From NCBI RefSeq assembly GCF_014695915.1, contig NZ_JACJPF010000069.1:42303-106302 (forward strand): a DNA stretch of 64,000 nt, read 5' to 3'. The DNA comes from Trichocoleus sp. FACHB-40. GTDB taxonomy: Bacteria > Cyanobacteriota > Cyanobacteriia > Cyanobacteriales > FACHB-T130. Shown in pieces: positions 25,476 to 33,489 of this stretch (its first letter is position 1; each line of letters opens with the position of its first letter). Under the pieces are notes generated by a model, which was not told the DNA's origin, searched no databases, and saw nothing but the letters and a program-made list of their open reading frames with translations. Both the position numbers and the translations under genes were made by a program.

Positions 25476-25741
25476 TGATTATTAGGCATCTCGCCTTTTG
25501 ACAGAAACAACTCTTAAAATTTTCTCAGAAAAAAAAACTTTTTTCTGGTATTATAGGTTTCATTAATTAAAAATAATATGGTTTTTTTAATAATCGAAAT
25601 ATTAGCTATAGAGATTAACCCAGAGATTCCCATTATTAAAGTATACGTCAATAGGTAGAAAAAGTATAGTAAAAGTTGCTACAAAAAAACATTTTTTTAA
25701 CCTTCAAATGAAAAGAAAAAGAGAAGATTTTTTTTCCATTT

Positions 25742-27064
25742 TTAGATACTAGCCTGTAATTTATTGGGAATACCTTCACAACCGCCCGGAATTGTGGATC
25801 TAGTTTCCTCGCCTCCCCAAGCACAACAGTATTGACGCTGTTCTTCCGAGAGTTGCTGTACACCTGTGAAATCAGCATTTTCTACGACAGCGCCAGTAAA
25901 AATGCCAGTTCTGTAATTAGGGTAGGGGGGTTGAGTGTGACTGCGCGGGGTGGCGGTCTCCACTGATCCGTAAAACAAGCGGGTAGCTTTAAAGTCAGCA
26001 CCAGCAAGATTAGCTCCGTACAAAATAGCACGAGACAGGTTAGCTTTGACTAAATCGCAGTTGCTTAAATTGGCACCGATGAGATTAGCTTCGCTTAAGT
26101 CGGTGCGCCGCAGATCGGTATTAGACAAATCTGCCTTAGCCAGCATCACGCCCAAATCAATGACGCGCACACCGTTGACGCGATCTTCAGCATAACCGCC
26201 AGCACCGTCAAAAATGGCTCTCCCTAAACGGCGATCGCGTTCTAGGGGAGTAAGCAATTTCGAGGTTGACAAGAAACGGAGAATTTTCGATTTCCCACTA
26301 GAGTCTACACTGCTAAGAATAGCGGCGGTGCGTCCTTCAGCGAGTAACCGCTCTTGAGGCCAATCTTCTAGAAGCCCTTCTTCATCTAATACTAAGTCAG
26401 AGATCCCCTGAAAATAAGTATCAATCGTTTGCTGCTGGGTAATAATATTTTGCTGAGCAGTGAGTTCGTTTTGCTTAATCGTCAAATCTCTGGAAATAAT
26501 ATATTGTCGCCAAGCTACATATACAGCTAAAACGGCAATGAAAATTTGCCCGACAGCACCAGTCCATTCTGCCAGAGATCCAATTTCGTCCCATTTTTGC
26601 TGGTTCGCCCATTCATTAATGCGTTGGTTGATACCACTAAACTTGAGTAAAGCGAAAATCGATACTATTGCTCCCACAACAGCTACTATGATTGAGCGCT
26701 GTTTTGCTGGCACCAACTCATCCAGCAGTGGTTGGGAACCAATCCACAGTACGCGCAGGGAAATCAACCCGCCGACAAGCGCCCCCGATATCCCAATCCA
26801 GAAATTATTGATAGATAACCCAACGACGACCAGAGCGATCGCCATCAAGATAATTGGCGATACTAGGGGAATAGAGGGAGTTTGTTTGTTGAGTAGAAGA
26901 CTCCGCGGCATTTTAGCCAATTGTTGCTCATATTGAGTTTGCGCCTCAGCGGAGGGCGATCGCATCTGAGGAAGTTGGTTGTTTTCAGGGGAAATTTTCC
27001 CATTCGGACTATCAGGGACGTTTGTCGGTAAGTTTGACTGGCGAGGATCTGGCGGTGTCGTCAT
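25742..27064 (-). CDS. Membrane protein with C-terminal pentapeptide repeats
   Basis: A 440-residue protein. The first ~60 residues are Pro/Asn/Gln-rich. Four hydrophobic segments lie between ~65 and 205 (IPLVSPIILMAIALVVVG, FWIGISGALVGGLISL, IIVAVVGAIVSIFAL and FIAVLAVYVAWRQYII). A polar helix rich in Gln follows. Pentapeptide repeats are at ~310-385 (AKADLSNTDLRRTDLSEAN, ANLSRAILYGANLAGADF). The C-terminal part has VENADFTGVQQL and QYCCAWGG. The repeats form a right-handed beta-helix; function unknown. Probably inner membrane. ATG at 27064. Confidence 0.85.
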   Translation of the reverse strand: MTTPPDPRQSNLPTNVPDSPNGKISPENNQLPQMRSPSAEAQTQYEQQLAKMPRSLLLNKQTPSIPLVSPIILMAIALVVVGLSINNFWIGISGALVGGLISLRVLWIGSQPLLDELVPAKQRSIIVAVVGAIVSIFALLKFSGINQRINEWANQQKWDEIGSLAEWTGAVGQIFIAVLAVYVAWRQYIISRDLTIKQNELTAQQNIITQQQTIDTYFQGISDLVLDEEGLLEDWPQERLLAEGRTAAILSSVDSSGKSKILRFLSTSKLLTPLERDRRLGRAIFDGAGGYAEDRVNGVRVIDLGVMLAKADLSNTDLRRTDLSEANLIGANLSNCDLVKANLSRAILYGANLAGADFKATRLFYGSVETATPRSHTQPPYPNYRTGIFTGAVVENADFTGVQQLSEEQRQYCCAWGGEETRSTIPGGCEGIPNKLQASI

Positions 27065-27308
27065 GTGTCGATTTAATTAGCCTAAGATAACCCATGCTTT
27101 ATTTTTGTGCTTCGTAGCTGGGTTAGTAGCATTTCCATTTGCCTTAGTTTGGATTGTATCACTGACGCTGTGGCGATTGGTACGCGCTCAACTGAGGCTG
27201 AAGATAAATTGTGAACGATATTCGCTCACAAAAGCTACAGGCTGCGGTGATTTTAAAAGCGCGATCGCTATTATAAAACAACCAACTTAACAGAAAATAG
27301 GAGCATAT

Positions 27309-27626
27309 ATGAATACACAATTCGTTGACTCCCTAGTTCAAGTTATTTTAGCTTTGTCACCCGATGAGCGATCGCTACTAGAAGAAAAATTATTTGGGAA
27401 TATACCCTACGCTTCAGCCCTTGAATTAGCGCACCTTGTTAATCCCTTTACAGACTTCGGTACACTGTGCAATTTGCAGCCAGAAATCACAAGAACGTTT
27501 TGGAGTAGTTTAAAAAAAGATGTACTAATCGCGTCCCTATTTTCCTCTGCGCCCTCTGCGCCTCAGCGGTTGAATAAAAGATGCGATCGCGCTACCTACA
27601 ACCCTAAATCCACCGCCACACGATGA
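27309..27626 (+). CDS. Small hypothetical protein, possibly a fragment
   Basis: A 105-residue frame. The N-terminal [28 protein letters not shown] segment resembles the starts of several small cyanobacterial proteins of unknown role. The tail from residue ~75 ([20 protein letters not shown]) is encoded by repeat-like DNA (CTCTGCGCCTCAGCGG and a HIP1), so the true coding part may end earlier. It overlaps the crtH stop by 31 bases. ATG at 27309 with an AGGAG-like GGAG at 27300. Confidence 0.4.
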   Translation: MNTQFVDSLVQVILALSPDERSLLEEKLFGNIPYASALELAHLVNPFTDFGTLCNLQPEITRTFWSSLKKDVLIASLFSSAPSAPQRLNKRCDRATYNPKSTATR

Positions 27627-29119
27627 GCGCAAGCAAACCCCGAAAACGCCACCGCATTTAAACCCTGTCCCGGAAACGTACTATCTCCCACACAATAAAG
27701 TCCTGGAATAGTAGTTCTATTAAACGGCATTCCCAACAATCCTAATAACTTCCGGCCCGGAATCGGCCCATAAGTGCCATCTTCACGATTTAAAAAGCGT
27801 CGATGAGTGCGAGGAGTCCCAACTTCCAGATAATCTAAACTTGCATCTAAGCCTGGGAAAATCTTCTCCAAACGCTCAATAACTCGGCCGGCTGCGGCTT
27901 CCTTCTTCTCTTCGTACTCACTAGAAGAAAGTTCCTGCCAATTTTCAATCCAATCCGGCGTAAATGCGTGCAGAATGTGATAACCTTCTGGTGCTAAATC
28001 CGGGTCAAGCAATGTAGGAATTGACAAAAAGATAGTGCCTTGTGTCGCTTCCATATTTTCCCAATCTTCCAACAAAATGTGGTGACATTCTGTTCCCACT
28101 GGCAAAACATCTGCTTTAACTCCCATGTGCAAACTCAAGAAACTGGGAGATTTTTGATAACGTTTTTGCCACTTCTTCTCAGATGTTGGCATCTCCTCTG
28201 GTGGTAATAACTTCTCAAAAGTATCCCAGCGTGTCGCATTAGAAACGATGCGCTTAGCGCGATATACTTTTCCATCAGCCAACTCAACGCCAACGGCGCG
28301 ATTATTTTCTGTGATAATTTTCGTTACTCTGGCTTTATACTGAATTTCCCCGCCAACTTTTTCCAGTCCTTCCACCAATTTTTGGGCAATTTGTCCCACG
28401 CCGCCTTTAGGATAGTTGATACCGCCATAGTGCCGATCTGAGAATACCATCCCGGCGTTAATCATCGGAGTGCGATCGCTTGGCACAACTGACCAGATGT
28501 AACAGTCCATGTCGATAAATTGCAGCAGTTGCGGGTCGCTAATGTATTTCCTGGCAATATCACCAACATTTTGCGGCAAGTATTTCACCAAACCCAGACA
28601 CGCCAATGGATGCCGGAAAAACACCCGCGCCAGATACCGGGGTTCTTCCAGCGATAGCAATTCCATCGCATTTAGACAATTAAAAACCTTCCAACATTCA
28701 TCGTAAAACTTGCGAATACCCTCACGCTCATGCGGAAAGTTGGCAGTTAGTTCTTGCAAAAATTTTTCATAATCGCGATGAATTTTCAGCTCTAAGCCGT
28801 TAGGCAAATGATAGTGAATCTGTACGCTATCGGGAATAGTTTCTAGGCTAACGTTTACAGCTTCCAGGGCGCGGGTGAGCAAGTTGGTAGTACCTTGAGT
28901 ACCAAAACCAAAAATCATCGATGCTCCCACGTCAAAGCGATACCCTTCCCGTTCAAAGTATCCGGCACTACCTCCGGGAATTAAGTAGCTCTCCAGTACC
29001 AGCACTTTAGCGCCTTTCGCTGCTAGCTGGGTTGCACTCACCAGCCCTCCAATTCCAGAACCGATAACAATAACATCAAACGTCGATGCAGCGGAGGTAG
29101 GGATAGAAGTTGCAGGCAT
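27596..29119 (-). CDS. crtH: Carotenoid (prolycopene) isomerase CrtH
   Basis: A 507-residue FAD protein. The dinucleotide-binding motif [20 protein letters not shown] is at residues ~17-37, followed by [17 protein letters not shown]. Also visible are [45 protein letters not shown], the [18 protein letters not shown] block and a C-terminal [20 protein letters not shown] flavin motif. These match CrtISO/CrtH, which isomerises tetra-cis-lycopene to all-trans-lycopene in the carotenoid pathway. The protein has no membrane segment. ATG at 29119. Its upstream region (29120-29424) is shared with divergent upp. Confidence 0.92.
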   Translation of the reverse strand: MPATSIPTSAASTFDVIVIGSGIGGLVSATQLAAKGAKVLVLESYLIPGGSAGYFEREGYRFDVGASMIFGFGTQGTTNLLTRALEAVNVSLETIPDSVQIHYHLPNGLELKIHRDYEKFLQELTANFPHEREGIRKFYDECWKVFNCLNAMELLSLEEPRYLARVFFRHPLACLGLVKYLPQNVGDIARKYISDPQLLQFIDMDCYIWSVVPSDRTPMINAGMVFSDRHYGGINYPKGGVGQIAQKLVEGLEKVGGEIQYKARVTKIITENNRAVGVELADGKVYRAKRIVSNATRWDTFEKLLPPEEMPTSEKKWQKRYQKSPSFLSLHMGVKADVLPVGTECHHILLEDWENMEATQGTIFLSIPTLLDPDLAPEGYHILHAFTPDWIENWQELSSSEYEEKKEAAAGRVIERLEKIFPGLDASLDYLEVGTPRTHRRFLNREDGTYGPIPGRKLLGLLGMPFNRTTIPGLYCVGDSTFPGQGLNAVAFSGFACAHRVAVDLGL

Positions 29120-29285
29120 GGAAAAGAAAGGAAATTACTTAACGTTTCTGAGTTTAACGTCTTATATTACATCTCGCCTCAAAAAAAAATGGGACTAGCT
29201 TGCTACTGCACACCCAGCCCCACCTGCCGATCCTTAATGAGAGGAGAACACTAAAAATAAATATAGCCTTGTTGATAATAGATGT

Positions 29286-29318
29286 CAATACTGTTGAAAA
29301 TTATTTTCAACAGTATTG
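29286..29318. promoter_or_regulatory. Perfect 15-bp inverted repeat upstream of upp
   Basis: CAATACTGTTGAAAA at 29286-29300 pairs with 29304-29318, loop TTA. No T-run follows, so it reads better as an operator or leader hairpin than a terminator. Confidence 0.5.
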
Positions 29319-29332
29319 ATTTCTCCTTGGAC

Positions 29333-29405
29333 GGGATGCCAAACAGAGGCGACGAGAAGAATCGCTCTTAGCGTATGATAGGTCAGGTCTTTGAGCTGGC
29401 ATCCC
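29333..29405 (+). promoter_or_regulatory. Candidate upp leader structure
   Basis: GGGATGCCA (29333-29341) can pair with TGGCATCCC (29397-29405), closing a ~55-base loop just 19 bases ahead of the upp start codon. A leader RNA hairpin affecting upp translation is possible (inference). Confidence 0.4.
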
Positions 29406-29424
29406 TCAGTCAAGATAAGCAACT

Positions 29425-30075
29425 ATGACTCTTCAACTGCGTGTCTACGTTCCTCCCCATCCCCTTATTAAGCACTGGCTGGCTGTAGCTCGCGATGCAG
29501 CAACGCCGTCGGTGTTGTTCAAGAGCGCGATGAAAGAACTGGGGCGCTGGCTGACTTATGAGGCAATTCGGGACTGGCTACCGACGATAGAAACGACGGT
29601 GCAAACACCGTTAGCTGAATGTCCTGCCACTTTTATCAATCCAGAAGTGCCGCTGGTTGTAGTGCCGATTCTCCGAGCAGGATTAGGATTATTAGAGGGG
29701 GCGCAGACTTTGCTGCCTTTGGCTTCGACTTATCATATCGGTTTGGTACGGAATGAGGAAACGCTGGAAGCCAGCTGTTATCTCAACAAAATGCCGGAGC
29801 AATTTAATCCCCAAACGCGAGTTTTAATTACTGACCCGATGCTGGCGACGGGTGGGACAATTATGATCGCGATGGCAGAGTTGACTAAACGAGGCATCGA
29901 CCCAGCTTTGACGCGGATTATTTCTGTGGTAGCAGCGCCACCAGCGTTGCAGAAGCTTTCCTCAGCTTATCCGGGTTTGATTGTCTATACGGCAATGATT
30001 GATGAGGGTTTGAACTCTCAGGGGTATATTGTACCGGGATTAGGAGATGCAGGCGATCGCACGTTTGGCACATAA
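29425..30075 (+). CDS. upp: Uracil phosphoribosyltransferase
   Basis: A 216-residue cytosolic enzyme that makes UMP from uracil and PRPP (pyrimidine salvage). The PRPP-binding loop [14 protein letters not shown] is near residues 132-145. The uracil-binding end [16 protein letters not shown], the [14 protein letters not shown] start and [14 protein letters not shown] are all present. Full length for the family. ATG at 29425 follows a leader with two inverted repeats; no strong Shine-Dalgarno is seen. A long heptad-repeat array follows the stop. Confidence 0.95.
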   Translation: MTLQLRVYVPPHPLIKHWLAVARDAATPSVLFKSAMKELGRWLTYEAIRDWLPTIETTVQTPLAECPATFINPEVPLVVVPILRAGLGLLEGAQTLLPLASTYHIGLVRNEETLEASCYLNKMPEQFNPQTRVLITDPMLATGGTIMIAMAELTKRGIDPALTRIISVVAAPPALQKLSSAYPGLIVYTAMIDEGLNSQGYIVPGLGDAGDRTFGT

Positions 30076-30295
30076 GGGTTGGGGATTGGGAATTGGGGAT
30101 TGGGGATTGGGGATTGGGAATTGGGAATTGGGGATTGGGAATTGGGAAAAAGTCTTACCTAGTTCCCAGTCCCTCGTCCCTAGTCCCTAGTTCCCAGTCC
30201 CTAGTCCCTAGTTCCCAGCCCCCAGTCCCTAGTCCCTAGTTCCCAGCCCCCAGTCCCTAGTCCCCACTCCCCAATCCCCACTCTCCTCTACTCCC
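30072..30295. repeat. Large two-arm heptad-repeat element
   Basis: The left arm (~30078-30148) is a run of GGGATTG/GGAATTG heptads. A core AAGTCTTACC is at 30150-30159. The right arm (~30160-30290) holds TAGTCCC/AGTTCCC heptads. Arms are broadly complementary, so a long hairpin could form. No gene in 30076-30370. Confidence 0.85.
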
Positions 30296-30370
30296 CTAGT
30301 CGGTAGGCAGGGGGGTCAGCTAAAAGTTACCCTGAAAACAGTTGAAAAAAGATCGTGACGGTAGTTAAAG

Positions 30371-30736
30371 ATGAGTCAGCGCGATGGTTTTGGAAGCGGA
30401 TTTCTGGCTGGGACTATAGTTGGCGGTCTAGTCGGTGGGATTGTCGGGGCGCTGATTGCTTCTGGACGCACGTCGGAAGCTGATGCCAAAGATGCGTCTC
30501 TGCTGAATTCGGGAGCGTCAGAAGCTAAAGCTGGCAAAGGTAGAAAGCGTCAACTCAAAGACTCAGATAGTATTGAATTTGCACGGCGGAGCTTAGAGGA
30601 TAAAATTGCCCAACTAAATGCGGCGATTGATGATGTCCGGACTCAGCTTGGCAATGTAAATGGAAACGCTGTGGAAATAGAGCGGGAGCGATTCTCTGCC
30701 TCTGACGCACTCTCGTCCCTACCCAAAGATCCCTAA
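30371..30736 (+). CDS. Small hypothetical protein with N-terminal glycine-rich membrane segment
   Basis: A 121-residue protein. The N-terminal FLAGTIVGGLVGGIVGALIASGR stretch, with small residues at regular spacing, is a probable glycine-zipper membrane helix. The rest is polar, with a helical EFARRSLEDKIAQLNAAIDDVRTQL near residues 68-93 that may form a coiled coil. It resembles conserved cyanobacterial hypotheticals. It precedes the YggT gene by 79 bp in the same direction. ATG at 30371. Confidence 0.7.
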   Translation: MSQRDGFGSGFLAGTIVGGLVGGIVGALIASGRTSEADAKDASLLNSGASEAKAGKGRKRQLKDSDSIEFARRSLEDKIAQLNAAIDDVRTQLGNVNGNAVEIERERFSASDALSSLPKDP

Positions 30737-30815
30737 ACTCAAAGTAGAGCAAATCCGTTAAACTAACTTCAAGTTTCAAGCGTTCACCGATTATCAAAAG
30801 GAAGCTTCAACACCA

Positions 30816-31100
30816 ATGAATTCTTCAGCAGATTTACTAATCAACACTATCTCCACCTTTCTGAACATCTATGTTTTTCTGTTGATTGTGCGGATTCTCT
30901 TAACTTGGTTCCCCACAATCAACTGGATGAACCAATTGGCTTCTACCTTGAGTCCGATTACAGACCCCTATCTAAACATCTTCCGTTCTATCGTTCCGGC
31001 GATGGGTGGTCTAGATATCTCGCCAATTTTAGCGATTTTGCTGCTGCAAATTTTGGCACAGTTGTTTGGCAGCATTCAAATGAGTCCCGCTGGTTTCTAA
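30816..31100 (+). CDS. YggT-family membrane protein
   Basis: A 94-residue protein with two hydrophobic helices (NIYVFLLIVRILLTWFP and ILAILLLQILAQLFG) around the signature SPITDPYLNIFRSIVPAMGGLD. YggT/Ycf19-like proteins are linked to thylakoid or plastid division and to nucleoid partitioning in phototrophs. The length is usual. ATG at 30816, preceded by AAGGAAG. Confidence 0.92.
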   Translation: MNSSADLLINTISTFLNIYVFLLIVRILLTWFPTINWMNQLASTLSPITDPYLNIFRSIVPAMGGLDISPILAILLLQILAQLFGSIQMSPAGF

Positions 31101-31135
31101 GATTTTAGATTCAGTCCAAAATCTAAAATTGGGTG

Positions 31136-31582
31136 TTAGCGGCGAACTGTGCCTGTAAACCCAGCGGCTTTGAACTGCTTGAGCTGCAAGGGAGTCGGCT
31201 GATTTGCCGGAACTGAAATTCTCAGTTCAAAATCACTGACTCCAGGCGGCACTTCTTCGATTGAACCCAGGCGCGTCCGGTTTTGCATCACCGAGTCCCC
31301 ATTGGCATCGTAGATGCGACCAAAGATATCGGCGTTGAGAACTGGCTTATTAGAGCTATTTTGGGCTTTTCCGGTGACTATAAAGCAATTAGCTGCACGA
31401 CTCGCTCCGGTACTCGTAACCGCCCCTTTGCCTATATCAGCTGGGCAGTCATGGTAGGTAACTTCAGAAAGTTTAATCTGTGTCAGTGCCAGTGCAGGGG
31501 GACTAAACAGCAAGCTGAATATCCCAATGAGGCATGACATCACAAGAATAGAGACGGCTCGAAATCGCATAAACCCCACCAT
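31136..31582 (-). CDS. Secreted hypothetical protein with FxLYD-like beta-domain
   Basis: A 148-residue protein, possibly starting at a second ATG at 31570 (MRFRAVSIL). The N-terminus has a signal peptide (VSILVMSCLIGIFSLLFSPPALA). The mature part has two cysteines (HDCPADIG, AANCFIVTG) that could pair, and an Ig-like pattern (GKAQNSSNKPVLNADIFG, EVPPGVSDFELRISV) like extracytoplasmic FxLYD domains. Probably periplasmic. Function unknown. It converges with YggT. Confidence 0.7.
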   Translation of the reverse strand: MVGFMRFRAVSILVMSCLIGIFSLLFSPPALALTQIKLSEVTYHDCPADIGKGAVTSTGASRAANCFIVTGKAQNSSNKPVLNADIFGRIYDANGDSVMQNRTRLGSIEEVPPGVSDFELRISVPANQPTPLQLKQFKAAGFTGTVRR

Positions 31583-31852
31583 GACTTAGGTTTTTCGGTG
31601 ACATCAATCCTCAGCTTACCGCGAATCTAGGTCAAAGAAGGGACTCTTGGCTGGAGAGAGAGGGAATTATTAATTAGCAATCCTTCAATTAGCACTTGTC
31701 TCTTTTTGGCCAAATAAACTCTTACGGTGCCTTGATTCTGCGATAATAGGGGATAAACTCTAAATGAGCGTTCCGATACAGGGCATTGCCACTCAAAATT
31801 TGTAGGATAACTCTAGGGAGTGGTAAGAGTCCACTCTGTAGAAAATATTGAC

Positions 31853-32473
31853 ATGAATCCATCTGAGATTGATGCAGCTCTGCAAGCAGCATTTAGCCAG
31901 TGTGAAAAAATGTTGTGTCCTCTGAGTGAGAAGCAAAAACAAATTTTGCTGCAAGTCGTTGTTGAGGAACTGATAGGTGTTGCGTTGGGTGTTCCTGAGC
32001 CTGAGAATGGGGATGGCGATCGCACTAATCCTCTTGCAGAACTAACATCAGAGCAACGCAGGGCTTTGCTGCAATTTGTCAAGGAGCAAGAGAGAGAAAA
32101 TCGCCCTTGGAAAATCAAATTGCTAAATGACTGGCTGAATAATCAAGACTCTGGAGAAATGCAATTTATTCGCGATCGCTATGGTTTTCAATGGCTAAAT
32201 CGCATCCAGCCAGTTGACTTAGCCGAGTATTATCAGTTAAAGCTAAAAGTAGGCGATCGCATTGAAGTCTCGAATGGTCTTTGGGAATGGGTGCAAGAAA
32301 ATGGCCCCTGTAGCCGCGAATGGTTTCCCTGTACGGTGGTGGGAGTTTCTGAGGCAGCAGAGGGCGAGAGAACCTATACTAACTGCATCATCCGCTTTGA
32401 TAATGGGACTGAGTACGAGATTCAAGGCATTTACGACTGGAACAGCTTTAACTGGCGATGGGCAAATAATTGA
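31853..32473 (+). CDS. Conserved hypothetical protein
   Basis: A 206-residue protein from the ATG at 31853 (MNPSEIDAALQAAF); a GTG 33 bases upstream is less likely. Helical N-terminal half (LSEKQKQILLQVVVEELIG, LTSEQRRALLQFVKEQ), then WKIKLLNDWLNNQDSG and a C-terminal beta-rich part (KVGDRIEVSNGLWEWV, REWFPCTVVGVSE, IIRFDNGTEYEIQGIYDW) suggestive of an SH3-like barrel. Not recognised as a named family. No signal peptide. It converges with aroE. Confidence 0.65.
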   Translation: MNPSEIDAALQAAFSQCEKMLCPLSEKQKQILLQVVVEELIGVALGVPEPENGDGDRTNPLAELTSEQRRALLQFVKEQERENRPWKIKLLNDWLNNQDSGEMQFIRDRYGFQWLNRIQPVDLAEYYQLKLKVGDRIEVSNGLWEWVQENGPCSREWFPCTVVGVSEAAEGERTYTNCIIRFDNGTEYEIQGIYDWNSFNWRWANN

Positions 32474-32501
32474 AGGCTCTTAGGCAAAAAAAAGAGCTTT
32501 T
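32473..32501. terminator. Possible shared terminator between converging genes
   Basis: AAGGCTCTT (32473-32481) and AAGAGCTTT (32492-32500) form an imperfect stem around an A-run. It overlaps the stop region of the upstream gene. Confidence 0.4.
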
Positions 32502-32503
32502 CG

Positions 32504-33358
32504 TTATTGTATTGCTTGGCGCATTACGTCTACTGGCGGCTCTTTATCTAACCAGAATTTTAGAGCGATCGCGCCTTGTTGGACGAGCATTTCTAAGCCG
32601 TCGATGGTGATCGCACCTTGTGTTTTTGCTTGTTGTAGAAATTTGGTGGGGCGGGGCGTGTAAATTAAGTCATAGGCGATCGCGTCTTTCTTCAATCGCG
32701 CCATTACACCTGTATCGACGGGAGACTCATCAACTTTGGGAGACATCCCCACTGGTGTTGTATTAACTAGCAAATCTGCTTGAGAAATTAGATTGGGCAG
32801 TTCTTCCCAAAGATGGATGCGTAAATTATTAATTGCCAAAGGTGAATCGCTCCAACTCTGTTGAAAAGCGTTTAAATTCTCTGAGTTACGCCCGACAACA
32901 TGAATAGAACCACAGCCGAGTTTAGCGCAACCTGCAACCACTGCTCGCGCTGCGCCGCCATTGCCTAGAATTACTGCTTCAGTTTGACTCCAATCGCGGT
33001 TATAAGCGAAAAGAGGCGCGATAAAGCCTTCGACATCAGTGTTGGTGCCAATCCAACCCTGATCAGTGTTTTTGACGGTGTTAACGGCTCCGACAGCTTG
33101 GGCAATATCAGATACTTCTGATAGCAAGGGAATAATTGCCTGTTTGTGAGGGATAGTGATGCTGAAACCAACAACACCAATAGCCCGAAAACCAGCGATC
33201 GCATCCTCTAAATCTTTCGGTTGCACCGGGAAAGGCAGATAGATGTAATCTAATCCTAGAGAAGCGATCGCTGCATTGTGCATCTTGGGAGACTGGGAAT
33301 GCTCGACGGGATGACCAATCACCCCTAAAAGTTTAGTTGTACCTTTAATCAGCTGCAT
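32504..33358 (-). CDS. aroE: Shikimate dehydrogenase
   Basis: A 284-residue enzyme from the ATG at 33358 (MQLIKGTTKLLGVIG); nine extra codons are open upstream but not needed. Substrate-binding motifs GHPVEHSQSPKMHNAA, and FSITIPHKQAI with the catalytic Lys. The NADP-binding GNGGAARAVVAG and the C-terminal DGLEMLVQQGAIALKFW follow. It reduces 3-dehydroshikimate in the shikimate pathway. Cytosolic. Converges with the 31853 gene and diverges from the CHASE2 kinase. Confidence 0.95.
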   Translation of the reverse strand: MQLIKGTTKLLGVIGHPVEHSQSPKMHNAAIASLGLDYIYLPFPVQPKDLEDAIAGFRAIGVVGFSITIPHKQAIIPLLSEVSDIAQAVGAVNTVKNTDQGWIGTNTDVEGFIAPLFAYNRDWSQTEAVILGNGGAARAVVAGCAKLGCGSIHVVGRNSENLNAFQQSWSDSPLAINNLRIHLWEELPNLISQADLLVNTTPVGMSPKVDESPVDTGVMARLKKDAIAYDLIYTPRPTKFLQQAKTQGAITIDGLEMLVQQGAIALKFWLDKEPPVDVMRQAIQ

Positions 33359-33489
33359 TAAGTAAAAATCGGTTAGAATTATCACTCCTTTAACAATACG
33401 TCATTGGGAATTGGCGATTCTTAAGTTCCTAATGACCGATGACTGCGGAAGTTGTATGTCAAAATCAGGATAACGAATACTAGGCCACC

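Larger units (their letters stand above)
29120..29424. other. Divergent regulatory region between crtH and upp
   Basis: Contains two inverted repeats (annotated separately) and no convincing ORF. A run of A at 29183-29190 is also present. Confidence 0.6.

Noticed and set aside
25476..25741. Small RNA or gene in the AT-rich spacer
   Set aside because: Only low-complexity A/T runs were seen; no stable hairpin or credible ORF.
27105..27290. 61-residue frame with hydrophobic start
   Set aside because: TTG start, no ribosome binding site, and low-quality tail; the hydrophobic run may be chance. Not listed as a gene.
30072..30295. CRISPR array
   Set aside because: The period is 7 bp with two complementary arms, not ~60-70 bp repeat-spacer units, and no cas gene is near.
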